In this document: positions 18,239 to 26,300 of the stretch, in pieces | Layout: every line of letters starts with the position of its first letter | Position numbering within the stretch: the first letter of the stretch is position 1 | Assembly: GCA_051295955.1 (NCBI GenBank) | Contig: JBPDWA010000008.1 | Coordinates: forward strand, 1 to 64,000 | DNA length: 64,000 bases | DNA from: Enterococcus faecalis_A | GTDB lineage: Bacteria; Bacillota; Bacilli; Lactobacillales; Enterococcaceae | Direction: 5' to 3' | Position numbers and translations under genes: made by a program | Notes under the pieces: generated by a model | The model's input: only the letters and a program-made list of their open reading frames with translations | Database searches by the model: none | What the model was told of the DNA's origin: nothing

Positions 18239-19231
18239 TTACTTTGAATAATCATCAATTGTTGGCTCTCTATCTTGACGATAGTCATATTCGGATGGCT
18301 GTGGACTGCGCCACTTCCTTTTAGCCTGTTGACGTAACTCGTGGTCAAAACGACCTGGTGGTGTGCCGTCTAATAGATCATGTTTACGATTGTTACGATC
18401 TGCATAATTAAACGATTCACCATTTAACAATTTACTTTCATAATCTTTCATCTGGATTCGTTGATAATATGCTGGATCACTGATGATCGTGCCATTCCAA
18501 CGTTCTACCAGTACATCCCATTGGGAAACAAACTGGCCATGCGGATTGAGAATAAATTCCGAATGAAAATGAGGACTGAGACGTTTTTTATTTAATGCTT
18601 GGTTCAGATAAGGTGTTCCTTTGAGATATTTATTATGCAACCTAGCTGGTTCACGCTTTAATTTTTTTCCACCTAAACCTTTAGGCACAGCTGTGAAAAC
18701 ATACTGACGTAAAGCCGCTTCATCTGTCATATTCGACTGTTTAAAATAGGTTCGTATATATTGGATATTCTGACGATCAATATACATTCTTAGCTGGTGC
18801 ACTTGTTTCGCTTTAGTTTGATTAGAGGCAGCCAACAGCCCTTGTGGATACGCACGCTGTACAGTTTTTGCAAGAACATGCCAAAAACGAGCATGAGGCG
18901 CTAGTGCTGGATCAAATTGGTGATCGCCCCGCAACTGCAACATCCCATACTGATCAAGCTCACCATCTAATTGATCGAGTAGTAACGATAGTTTTTGTTG
19001 GGGATGATATGAGGAATGGCAAAATAGCTGCTGATACAAAGATGATCCTACTAAATGGAGCTTGCTTGCTGCTTGCTGGACAACCGTTAAAGCTTCTGAA
19101 AAAGACAATGGTTGAAGTTCCTTAAATATAACTGTGACAAGGCGCTGGACGGCACGGCGATCCCAACCAGCACGGATCGCCTCCATTACGAGTAATTCTA
19201 TCGCTTGACGTAGATCATTCCAAGATATCAT
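18239..19231 (-). CDS. Conserved hypothetical protein, possibly DUF3114
   Basis: A soluble protein of 330 aa with no signal peptide or membrane span. The N-terminal 90 residues look helical. The middle contains MYIDRQNIQYIRTYF, and the basic C-terminal half is rich in His, Arg and Asn (HFHSEFILNPHGQFVSQWD, then NYADRNNRKHDLLDG). The latter recalls the lactobacillalean DUF3114 family, but I am not certain of this match. No catalytic motif is recognised. The start follows GGGGGAT. Monocistronic, with its own terminator. Confidence 0.6.
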   Translation of the reverse strand: MISWNDLRQAIELLVMEAIRAGWDRRAVQRLVTVIFKELQPLSFSEALTVVQQAASKLHLVGSSLYQQLFCHSSYHPQQKLSLLLDQLDGELDQYGMLQLRGDHQFDPALAPHARFWHVLAKTVQRAYPQGLLAASNQTKAKQVHQLRMYIDRQNIQYIRTYFKQSNMTDEAALRQYVFTAVPKGLGGKKLKREPARLHNKYLKGTPYLNQALNKKRLSPHFHSEFILNPHGQFVSQWDVLVERWNGTIISDPAYYQRIQMKDYESKLLNGESFNYADRNNRKHDLLDGTPPGRFDHELRQQAKRKWRSPQPSEYDYRQDREPTIDDYSK

Positions 19232-19383
19232 AACATCCCCCTTATAAACCTTTCTTCTATCATATAAGCTTCATGAAAAAACTACCAGTTATTCGTTTCC
19301 GCTGGTGAAATTTTATTTTTTATCATTTTAATCAGCATTTCCAGCTTCTTAAGCCTTAGATTATCTTTCATTCTATTCTATGA

Positions 19384-19389
19384 TATAAT
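19384..19389 (+). promoter_or_regulatory. -10 box of the gntR gene
   Basis: Consensus TATAAT about 30 bp before the gene. The -35 region (TTATCT, 17 bp upstream) is poor, as in weakly expressed regulator genes. Confidence 0.45.
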
Positions 19390-19419
19390 GAATTGATAAA
19401 AAATGAAGAGGTGTTGAGC

Positions 19420-20178
19420 GTGAATTTCCAAAAGAATCGTCCACTCTATCAGCAAGTAGAACTGGCGATCCAAAATGATATTCGAGAGAAAAAATATAAA
19501 CCCGGAGAGCAGCTGCCGACAGAAGAAGAATGCTGTGCATTATATGGCGTCAGTAAAATTACCATTCGTAAGGCATTTGAATTATTAACTGAAAAAGGAT
19601 TAGTCGAACGAATCCGCGGAAAAGGCACTTTCGTTAAACAAAAACAAGAAAAGGTACATTTAGGGAATAGTCATGGCTTCGCCAGTACACTAACCAATCA
19701 AGGGCATCTTACTGACTATACAGTTTTACGTTCTCAACTACTGCGTGCCGATAAAACTTTAGCAGAAAAATTAGCATTAAAAGCGGATGAAAAAGTATAT
19801 AACATTCAACGTTTAATATGGGAAGACGGTGTTCCTATAGGGATCGATGATTTTTATACTTCTGCCACTCGTTATCCAATTCTATTTGAAAAGGGCAGCC
19901 AAAGCAGTTCCTTATACCAATTATTAGAAACGGAATACGGTGTAAAAAACGGGAATGCTTCCATTGAAATCAACGGTATTGTGGCTACTGCTGAATTAGC
20001 GGAATTATTACAATGTTTAACCAGCGATCCTTTGTTTCAAATCGAAAAAATCGGTTATGATCAAAAGCAAGAGCCCTTTCATTTTTCAATTTCAACGATT
20101 CGCTGTGATCGTGTTTCTTACGTCATTGAAGTCTCTGAGCATATTACACTACAAGCAAAAGATCGCACTAAAAAATAG
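19420..20178 (+). CDS. GntR/HutC-family transcriptional regulator
   Basis: A 252-aa regulator. The N-terminal winged helix-turn-helix (about 1-72) contains the GntR signature PGEQLPTEEECCALYGVSK and LVERIRGKGTFV. The C-terminal UTRA effector-binding domain (about 90-245) is of HutC type, which senses phosphorylated sugars or similar ligands. The GTG at 19420 sits after GAGGTG; a TTG in frame at 19393 has no Shine-Dalgarno. It faces the PTS/deglycase operon tail to tail, and FrlR-like regulators of the same class control fructosamine operons elsewhere. That makes it the likely regulator of the 24.1-kb promoter, by inference. Confidence 0.88.
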   Translation: MNFQKNRPLYQQVELAIQNDIREKKYKPGEQLPTEEECCALYGVSKITIRKAFELLTEKGLVERIRGKGTFVKQKQEKVHLGNSHGFASTLTNQGHLTDYTVLRSQLLRADKTLAEKLALKADEKVYNIQRLIWEDGVPIGIDDFYTSATRYPILFEKGSQSSSLYQLLETEYGVKNGNASIEINGIVATAELAELLQCLTSDPLFQIEKIGYDQKQEPFHFSISTIRCDRVSYVIEVSEHITLQAKDRTKK

Positions 20179-20269
20179 CTTGCAACCAGAAGAATAAGCC
20201 AGCCTTCTCTACAAATACTTTTGCTGATTTATCAAGTGAAAATAGATAATCCATGTTAAAAACAACAAT

Positions 20270-20300
20270 AAAAAGGCGCTACCAATCCTTTACTTGGCAG
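20270..20300. terminator. Bidirectional terminator between gntR and the PTS operon
   Basis: GGCGCTACCAA (20275-20285) pairs with TTGGCAGCGTC (20294-20304 region) with one mismatch. The minus strand reads TTTTTATT after the stem and the plus strand TTTATG. Confidence 0.7.
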
Positions 20301-20422
20301 CGTCTTTATGATCTACAAGTTTCGATCTTTTAAGGAAATCCAACCATAAGCATTTTTCCATGAAACCAAACTCTTGGCTGTAAAAAGGTTTATTACAAAT
20401 AATCCTGCAACAACAAGGATGC

Positions 20423-21259
20423 TTATTCACCTAAGATTCCCAGCATACTTAGTACCATACCGATAATAATACAACCAATCAACAATTTGTTGGTACTGCA
20501 ATTCTTTTTAATTAAACGATAAATAACTAATGTCACAACAAGCGGCAACAGTCCAGGAATAATCGAATTTAAAATATCTTGCAAAACTAACTTCGTACCA
20601 CCTGCTGTAAATTTAATGGGAGTTGTAATAGGCACCATGCTGGCCACCATTCCGCCGACAACTGATAAACCAACAATCGAAGCAAACTGCATTAAGCGAT
20701 CCATCAAGCCTTCTTGATAAAGCTTCGTAAGATACTTACTACCAGATTGGTAACCTAAATTTCCTCCAAAAAAAACAGTGAAAATAGAAGGAATTGCAAA
20801 TAATCCTACCGCCAAAACAGGGCCTAAAAGACTTCCTTCCTTAGCAAAGGACAAACCAATACCAAATGTAATAATTCGTAATGTACCTTGAAAGAAAGAA
20901 TCACCGATTCCCGCAAAAGGGCCCATTAAACTTGTTTTAATCATGGAAATAGTTTCTGTATTAAACTCACCGGCAGGAGCTTGAGCATTTTGTTCTTCCA
21001 TTGAAGCACACAGCCCCATAATAAATGAAGTCATTTGGGGCGTACAGTTAAAAAATTCCATATGGCGTTCATAGGCTTCTTGCTTTTTTTGTTCATCGTG
21101 GGCATAAACCTTATCTAAAATCGGAGCCATTCCATACATAAAACCCATATGCATTTGCCGTTCATAGTTCCATGAACACATAATCGTCCAAGACCGGAAA
21201 CACATTTTGCGTAAATCCTTTGGCGTAATGGTGTTTGTTACTGCTTTAGTTGCTGTCAT
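20423..21259 (-). CDS. PTS mannose-family EIID component
   Basis: A 278-aa membrane subunit of a mannose-class phosphotransferase transporter. The family segments SWTIMCSWNYERQMHMGFMYG near the N-terminus and GPFAGIGDSFFQGTLR (about 128-143) are clear. The C-terminal half is hydrophobic. It forms the sugar channel with EIIC, whose gene ends one base before it. Last gene of the operon. Confidence 0.93.
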   Translation of the reverse strand: MTATKAVTNTITPKDLRKMCFRSWTIMCSWNYERQMHMGFMYGMAPILDKVYAHDEQKKQEAYERHMEFFNCTPQMTSFIMGLCASMEEQNAQAPAGEFNTETISMIKTSLMGPFAGIGDSFFQGTLRIITFGIGLSFAKEGSLLGPVLAVGLFAIPSIFTVFFGGNLGYQSGSKYLTKLYQEGLMDRLMQFASIVGLSVVGGMVASMVPITTPIKFTAGGTKLVLQDILNSIIPGLLPLVVTLVIYRLIKKNCSTNKLLIGCIIIGMVLSMLGILGE

Positions 21260-22003
21260 TTAAGCCACCTCTTTTTCTCTATAATGAATTTGATCCATCA
21301 TAAATGCTATTAAAGCGGCAAAGATAGTCACACCGATTAATGATAAATTGGAATAAGCAACGATAAAAAAGCCAAAGATAAAAAAAGGAAAATATTTCTT
21401 ACTAAGCATCGTGCTTAATAACATTGCAAAGCCCAGGGCGGACAACATGTTACCGCCAACGGTTAATGCTTTAGTTATTAGCTCAGGAATTTTATGAACC
21501 AGATCAGCAACGACATCTGCACCAAAGTAAACCGTTAAGAAAATTGGAATAAAGTACACCAAAGCATTAAAGATAAACGACCAATAAAAATGAATCCTTT
21601 TTGCTTGTTGGTATTTGTGTTTGCTGATTGCTCGATCAGCAGCATGACCGAACTGTGCAATAACCATCCGCATGATAATACTCATAAATTCGCCGGCTAC
21701 AGCCACAGGAATTGCTATTGTCAATGCAGTTTCTGTACTGCTGTTTGTTAAAATAGCAAAAGCAGCGGCAATAATACTGCCCAGCTGCATATTTGGCGGC
21801 CCGGCAGCCCCGATAGAGACAAAGCCCATAGAAATTAATTCAAGTGAAGCGCCCAGCGTGATTCCAGTCCGTAAATCACCTAAAACTAACCCAGCTAATG
21901 TACTTAAAATTAGCGGTCGACCAATATTTTGACGGCCGATTAGACGAGAATCAACAACGGCAACGATGCCGACTAAACCAAGTAAAATTGCTTTGAGTAG
22001 CAT
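21260..22003 (-). CDS. PTS mannose/sorbose-family EIIC component
   Basis: A 247-aa polytopic protein with the EII-Sor type start LLKAILLGLVGIVAVVDSRL, then IGRPLILSTLAGLVLGDLRTG and the loop GASLELISMGFVSIGAAGPP. It carries the sugar-binding path of the transporter. The start follows AAGGAGGGAG. Translation is likely coupled to EIIB upstream (16 nt gap) and EIID downstream. Confidence 0.93.
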   Translation of the reverse strand: MLLKAILLGLVGIVAVVDSRLIGRQNIGRPLILSTLAGLVLGDLRTGITLGASLELISMGFVSIGAAGPPNMQLGSIIAAAFAILTNSSTETALTIAIPVAVAGEFMSIIMRMVIAQFGHAADRAISKHKYQQAKRIHFYWSFIFNALVYFIPIFLTVYFGADVVADLVHKIPELITKALTVGGNMLSALGFAMLLSTMLSKKYFPFFIFGFFIVAYSNLSLIGVTIFAALIAFMMDQIHYREKEVA

Positions 22004-22019
22004 AAACTCCCTCCTTCTC

Positions 22020-22484
22020 TTAGTTCATAAAATCAACTACTTCAACAGGTGCAGTCGGCACTTGTTGAACGTAAAGTTCAATGTGACGGGCTAATAGGTC
22101 TCGCGTTGCTGCTAATTCAGCTTCATTTAAATAAACAGCTTTGCCATAAGCTATAGAATTTGCTTTTTTAGCAACACCACCGTAATTAATGGCTTTTATT
22201 TCCGGTACATTCTTGACAAGCTCTACAGCCTCTTTGGGACCCTTAACTAGCAATAAGTAACGATCATCAGGCTTAGCTGCCAACACTTGCGCTACTTTGT
22301 CAATGGAAACAATATCAAGTTGACAATCTGCTGGTTTAGCTAGTGACAAAGCCATTACTGTCATGGGCTCTTCAGGAACTTGATCGTCTGCCACAATAAT
22401 GTGATTGATATCATATTGTTTAGTCCAAGAAAAAATTACTTGGCCATGTAAGAGTCGATGATCGATCCGGACTAATTTAATCAT
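22020..22484 (-). CDS. PTS mannose-family EIIB component
   Basis: A 154-aa cytosolic phosphocarrier with the active-site histidine His13 in RIDHRLLHGQV. It transfers phosphate from EIIA to the incoming sugar. The ATG at 22484 follows GGAGGTG; the in-frame start at 22502 overlaps that site. The gap of about 160 bp to EIIA upstream is the widest in the operon, and I saw no clear promoter or terminator in it. Confidence 0.93.
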   Translation of the reverse strand: MIKLVRIDHRLLHGQVIFSWTKQYDINHIIVADDQVPEEPMTVMALSLAKPADCQLDIVSIDKVAQVLAAKPDDRYLLLVKGPKEAVELVKNVPEIKAINYGGVAKKANSIAYGKAVYLNEAELAATRDLLARHIELYVQQVPTAPVEVVDFMN

Positions 22485-22642
22485 AGTAACACCTCCTAAC
22501 AACTGTTTTTTTTAGTTAATAATGTAATGCAGTTATTTAAACCGTTTTATGGTTCAAATGCTGTTTAAAAATAGCAGTTTCTCTTCATTACTACGTTAAC
22601 TTTTGGTAAATCTCAGAGAAACCGCTATCAATTATTTGCTTT

Positions 22643-23059
22643 TTAACATTGGATTAAAGCATTAACATATACTAAGTTGCTTTGTGCCTTACTGACTAAC
22701 TCCTTCAAATTAAGAGTAGCTAGTTCCACACCACTGGTTTGTGCCAGTAAAACTTCCAGTAATAGTGGTAAATTTATACCAGTAATCAAATGAATATCTT
22801 TTTCCATTAAATATTTCATCGCAATATTATTAGGCGTTCCACCGATTACATCGGATAAAATCAATAAAGGTCTTGCTTGACAAGTTTGAACAATCTTTGC
22901 CACTTCTTCTTGAAAATATTCTGTAGGCATATTTTCACTAAAAGCCACGGTATAAACATTCTCTAATTCTTCACATAAAATCAACCGTGCAGCGTTAAGA
23001 TACGCCTGACACAATGTATCATGAGAAGTAATTAGTACATAAAAACTACGTTTGGACAT
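22643..23059 (-). CDS. PTS mannose-family EIIA component
   Basis: A 138-aa EIIA domain protein. It is phosphorylated by HPr on a histidine near the N-terminus, here His13 in VLITSHDTL; the usual context is a SHG-type motif, so the following Asp is a small deviation. The switch region LLILSDVIGGTPNNIA, typical of the family, is intact. It lies 17 bp downstream of the SIS-domain gene. Confidence 0.9.
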   Translation of the reverse strand: MSKRSFYVLITSHDTLCQAYLNAARLILCEELENVYTVAFSENMPTEYFQEEVAKIVQTCQARPLLILSDVIGGTPNNIAMKYLMEKDIHLITGINLPLLLEVLLAQTSGVELATLNLKELVSKAQSNLVYVNALIQC

Positions 23060-23076
23060 TTTTTACCCTTTCTAGA

Positions 23077-24051
23077 TCAATATTTAATTTGCCACATGTA
23101 CCGGCGAACAGCTAATGAATGCCCACGTTCAAAAGCAATCGCTTCGACCATCTGCCGAATAACTACACCTGTTAAAATTGCTGCTAAATATTGACGTGCA
23201 ACTTCCGGTATCGCTTGTAAATCAAAATCAGCTTGATCCAAAACGATTAATTCATCGGTAAATTTTTCTGCAAAATCTTGTACTCGTTGATCCAAAAAGC
23301 GCGTATTACCGATACTTTTCACTAAAATAAAGGGTACATCATAGTCAGTAATTTCAAATGGTCCGTGGAAAAACTCACCAGAGTGAATCGCATTGGAATG
23401 GAGCCATTGCATTTCCATAAACCAACAAGCTGCAGTAGAATAGATCTCCCCATAATTGATTCCACTACCAATTGTATAAATAATAGGATTGCGTTTTTGT
23501 TTTTGGCCCCAGCGCTTTGCCGTTTCAGCAAATGTTGCTTTTGTTTTAACTGTTAATTCATTCAATGCTTCTAAGGCTTGTAGGCAAGTAGACCATTTTT
23601 CTGCTGACGTGAAGTGCTCTAAAAGATTAAATAATAGCCCATAAAGAATTCCTTTATTTAAATCGCTAGCGTTGGCTTCTGATCCCCAATCATAATGAAT
23701 CGGATATTCAGCTGCCTGCCATAAAGGGGAACCGTTTTCATTAGACAATGCAATTGTCATCGCACCTATCTCGCGTGCTTTTTGAGTGGCTGTTACTGTT
23801 TCTGGTGTAGTACCGGAATGCGAACAACTAATAACTAAGGAATACTGATTTAAAGCTTTAGGTGGATCATATATAAATTCATTCGCTGTATAAACATGAC
23901 TTGGAATCACAAGTTCCTTATCAAAAAGATACTGACCAGCCATCAAGACAGCTTGTGAACCACCGCAGGCAACAAAATAAATATGCTGAATCTCCTTCTC
24001 TTGTAACGCATTCATTGCTGTTGCAATTTGTTGTTTGTGTTCTTGTCTCAT
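23077..24051 (-). CDS. SIS-domain deglycase, FrlB/GfrF-like (Amadori-product-6-phosphate)
   Basis: A 324-aa protein with two SIS sugar-phosphate isomerase domains. The first has YFVACGGSQAVL and CSHSGTTPETV. The second has TIGSGINYGEIYST and the loop NAIHSGEFFHGPFEIT, which resembles fructoselysine-6-phosphate deglycase rather than the GlmS isomerase. The predicted reaction is cleavage of a fructosamine-6-phosphate to glucose-6-phosphate plus amine. It is the first gene of an operon with a complete mannose-class PTS, as in the gfr-type systems known in Enterococcus faecium and Salmonella. Only one deglycase is present here. AgaS-like aldose-ketose isomerase is the alternative. Confidence 0.75.
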   Translation of the reverse strand: MRQEHKQQIATAMNALQEKEIQHIYFVACGGSQAVLMAGQYLFDKELVIPSHVYTANEFIYDPPKALNQYSLVISCSHSGTTPETVTATQKAREIGAMTIALSNENGSPLWQAAEYPIHYDWGSEANASDLNKGILYGLLFNLLEHFTSAEKWSTCLQALEALNELTVKTKATFAETAKRWGQKQKRNPIIYTIGSGINYGEIYSTAACWFMEMQWLHSNAIHSGEFFHGPFEITDYDVPFILVKSIGNTRFLDQRVQDFAEKFTDELIVLDQADFDLQAIPEVARQYLAAILTGVVIRQMVEAIAFERGHSLAVRRYMWQIKY

Positions 24052-24076
24052 GTTAATCCTTCACTCACTTTCGCTT

Positions 24077-24114
24077 ATTAGTTATATAAGATTATATAAT
24101 CTTATATAACTAAT
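24077..24114. promoter_or_regulatory. 38-bp perfect palindrome, likely repressor operator of the PTS operon
   Basis: The sequence from ATTAG to CTAAT is a perfect inverted repeat of 19 bp per arm. Inside it TTATATAA occurs three times at exact 10-bp steps (24082, 24092, 24102), i.e. once per helical turn. It begins at the promoter -10 box and covers the expected start of transcription, so a bound repressor would block initiation. The GntR/HutC regulator at 19420 is the obvious candidate binder. Confidence 0.75.
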
Positions 24115-24141
24115 TATACTGAAAACGCTTTTCATTGCAAG
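24113..24141 (-). promoter_or_regulatory. Promoter of the PTS/deglycase operon with cre-like site
   Basis: On the minus strand, CTTGCA (24141-24136) and TATAAT (24118-24113) are separated by 17 bp. Between them, 24120-24134 reads TGAAAACGCTTTTCA, a near-perfect inverted repeat that matches the CcpA cre consensus except for one extra base in the spacing. Catabolite repression is therefore likely but not certain. Confidence 0.75.
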
Positions 24142-24625
24142 AGCTATTTTAAAAGTTTTTTTTGCATAAAAATGATTTCCCGTATCAGTAAAAACGCTAA
24201 TGTATACAACTCTTGTTATTTTAAAAAGCCAAATAGAGAAGTTAAACGTGCCAAAATTGACTTTATTCCTATCCAAGAGTGAAACAAAAATAAGTTTTAC
24301 TTCATAAAAATTAGTGAAACGGTAGCCCAGAAGCGGCCCTCATTCCATATTATTTCTCTAAGCTTCTAGCTATCCAATAATAAGAAATTTAACCTTATTT
24401 TAGTAATAGACTTCGCTTTTTTTTAAAGGATTGGGCATCTACATACCAACTCGGTTCATGTAGAACTGCGAACAAGTTGAATGAAGGTCAAACAATAAAT
24501 ACTTCACTGTATTAGGATTAGGTCAATTTCTACTAGCCTAAGCAGTAAAAATCAAAGGACTTAGCGCCGAAGGCTTAACACATTACGTCTAACCACTAGT
24601 TACTTGCTGAAAACCTGTTTAGAAA

Positions 24626-24657
24626 CAAAAAAAGACCCACTCTTGGGGGAGAGTGGG
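24626..24657 (-). terminator. Strong leftward terminator without an obvious gene
   Basis: CCCACTCT (24636-24643) pairs perfectly with AGAGTGGG (24650-24657). On the minus strand the stem is followed by TCTTTTTTTG. No CDS reads into it within 1 kb. Confidence 0.75.
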
Positions 24658-24672
24658 AAAAAGGAGTAAAAA

Positions 24673-24729
24673 ATGAAAAAGTGTTTTGTTAGGGTTTGTT
24701 TGTTGGTATGCTTATATCTTACTGACTAA
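24673..24729 (+). CDS. Possible 18-aa peptide ORF
   Basis: The frame MKKCFVRVCLLVCLYLTD starts 7 bp after GGAG (24663-24666), directly behind the 24.6-kb hairpin. The peptide is basic at the N-terminus, then hydrophobic with three cysteines. It could be a real small peptide, the relic of a signal peptide, or chance. No promoter is clear. Confidence 0.25.
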   Translation: MKKCFVRVCLLVCLYLTD

Positions 24730-25428
24730 ATATGAATATTTTGTGGTAAAAAATCGTCTTATTTACTAAAAAAGCATAAAGAAAATAAAATGTTCGTTTG
24801 CGCTACTCATACATTAACAAGTAGCTGAAATTTCAAAGATCACGATTTTTTTGATCGGCATGTTCTTTTGACTAAAGCTTCGTTCCTTTGTAACAGCCAC
24901 TGTAGAAAACTTCACTTCTGTTCTCTATCTCCATTATCCTATAAAACAAATTCATTATTTCATCAATCTTTAATTTGGCTTTAACAATAACCAAACCTTA
25001 AATTCTTGACTGCCAATATTTTATACCTACTTCACTACTGTCACTATGTAACACACCAAAAAAACGAAACAAACGATTGAGCTATACAAAATATTTTTAG
25101 CACATTTCTTTCAATTAAAGGTTATCAACTATTTTTCTTCCTCCTTTAATACCTGTGTTACTTTTTTCCAAAATTACCCTTTAATGGCTTCTTGCAAGCC
25201 ACTCGTTGCAGAAGATAAGGTTTTATTGTTGAAGAATAGCCTGTTCTGTTAAATAGTCCCAAGGTTTTTAATGAATTTTATCTGAAAAACACTAGAATAT
25301 TTTTTATCCTTTAACCTAGTTGTGGAACTAATAAATTTACTTAAGTAAAAGTTTACGAAATGATTATGGAAAAATCAGTATAATACGAATCATTGGTTTC
25401 AAAGCAGTTTTAAACTAAAAAAATCCAG

Positions 25429-25451
25429 CTTGTAATTTGGTAATTACAAGA
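25429..25451 (-). terminator. Hairpin, possible ancestral mnmG terminator
   Basis: CTTGTAATT and AATTACAAG form a perfect 9-bp stem with a 4-nt loop. On the minus strand the stem is followed after four bases by ATTTTTTT. It lies about 200 bp beyond the left copy of the mnmG 3' end. Confidence 0.4.
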
Positions 25452-25617
25452 GGGTATAAAAAAATCTTTAACTATTAAAAAAATAACTTTTACTTATTTG
25501 AATTCTTTATGGCTTAGACGATTTCAAATCATACAGCAAACTTACCAACATTGAATAAAAAACTATTTTGAAAACATAACTATATATAGATTGTTACCAT
25601 AACATCATTAATTTTTA

Positions 25618-25633
25618 TGTTTCATGTGAAACA
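25618..25633. promoter_or_regulatory. parS-like site (one mismatch in the core)
   Basis: TGTTTCATGTGAAACA differs from the parS consensus TGTTTCACGTGAAACA only at one central base. The core CACGTG is changed to CATGTG, which may weaken ParB binding. It lies just past the left copy of the mnmG end. Confidence 0.5.
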
Positions 25634-25671
25634 TAAAATACAGCTATTCAGCTTTTGTCGGTAATATTTTC

Positions 25672-25694
25672 GCAATCTTCCCTTGTTCGATGTA
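25672..25694. repeat. Left attachment-site repeat (copy of mnmG 3' end)
   Basis: The 23 bp from GCAATC to GATGTA are identical to 29134-29156 inside mnmG. Homology continues a few bases either side with third-codon changes. On the minus strand the copy still reads in frame as VYIEQGKIAK, then ILPTKAE and stop, which may be the native MnmG C-terminus displaced by insertion. Confidence 0.8.
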
Positions 25695-25798
25695 GACAAC
25701 AACTAACTCTAACTAATTGTTCTTTTTTATCAAAATCAGCCTCAGAAACACTTATATATTACCGTTCAGATTAATAAGCGTAACAAAATTTAAAACTA

Positions 25799-25823
25799 TT
25801 GGCATTCAATTTAGCATTCAAAA
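25799..25823. repeat. Arm-type-like repeats, left side
   Basis: GGCATTCAA (25801) and AGCATTCAA (25813) lie 12 bp apart, about 110 bp inside the left att repeat. They resemble the pair at the right end. Confidence 0.5.
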
Positions 25824-25871
25824 AAACTCAATTACGTGGGGCGCTTTTTATATTTAATCTCTAGCCATATA

Positions 25872-26285
25872 TTATTCATTTACAATTATAATCTCTGGAT
25901 CAACAACACTTATGACTTCAATAACATAATTAAGCGTGATTATTATATAGTGTTTCATATTTAAATAATCATATAAACCAGCACTAGTTTTCTTTATAAG
26001 ATTTCCAAAATCTCCATCCTGAATTTCATATATAACACTTTCAAATCCTGTACCTTTAAACTTCTCAATTTCTTCATCACAAAAAATACCTGTAAGATAC
26101 ATTCCTTCATCAGCAATGCGCATAGCTTTGGTAGCGAAAAAATCAATTTTAACCTTTTCTCTTTCATCCTTTCCATACTCTAATTCTAAAAGTAAACCAT
26201 CCATATCTCCGCTTTTGATATTTACTAAGTAGTCGTGACCACAGCGAGGTATCAATCCTGAGAACCTATCTATCCATTTTTCCAT
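25872..26285 (-). CDS. Candidate immunity protein of the LXG toxin
   Basis: An acidic protein of 137 aa without signal peptide or membrane spans, in an alpha/beta-looking pattern (DYLVNIKSGDMDGLLLELEYG, then DFFATKAMRIADEGMYLTGIF). I do not recognise the family. It starts 15 bp after the toxin gene behind GGAGG, exactly where the cognate immunity gene stands in LXG modules, and is the last gene of the unit. The immunity role is inferred from position only. Confidence 0.55.
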   Translation of the reverse strand: MEKWIDRFSGLIPRCGHDYLVNIKSGDMDGLLLELEYGKDEREKVKIDFFATKAMRIADEGMYLTGIFCDEEIEKFKGTGFESVIYEIQDGDFGNLIKKTSAGLYDYLNMKHYIIITLNYVIEVISVVDPEIIIVNE

Positions 26286-26300
26286 AATATTTTAGCCTCC

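Larger units (their letters stand above)
24142..25671. other. 1.5-kb region with no convincing gene
   Basis: Both strands are full of stops; the longest frame (64 codons, 24082-24276, minus) has no features of a protein and overlaps the PTS promoter. The stretch contains a strong leftward terminator (24626-24657), an 18-codon ORF (24673), a hairpin at 25429-25451 that could be the ancestral mnmG terminator, and a parS-like site (25618). The length suggests gene decay or an undetected RNA. Confidence 0.5.

Noticed and set aside
18012..18348. Two 61-62 codon minus-strand frames near the parS site
   Set aside because: One spans parS and the terminator; the other is an out-of-frame shadow of the 330-aa gene. 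Neither has a good start.
24082..24276. 64-codon minus-strand frame upstream of the deglycase gene
   Set aside because: It overlaps the palindromic operator and promoter and shows no protein features.
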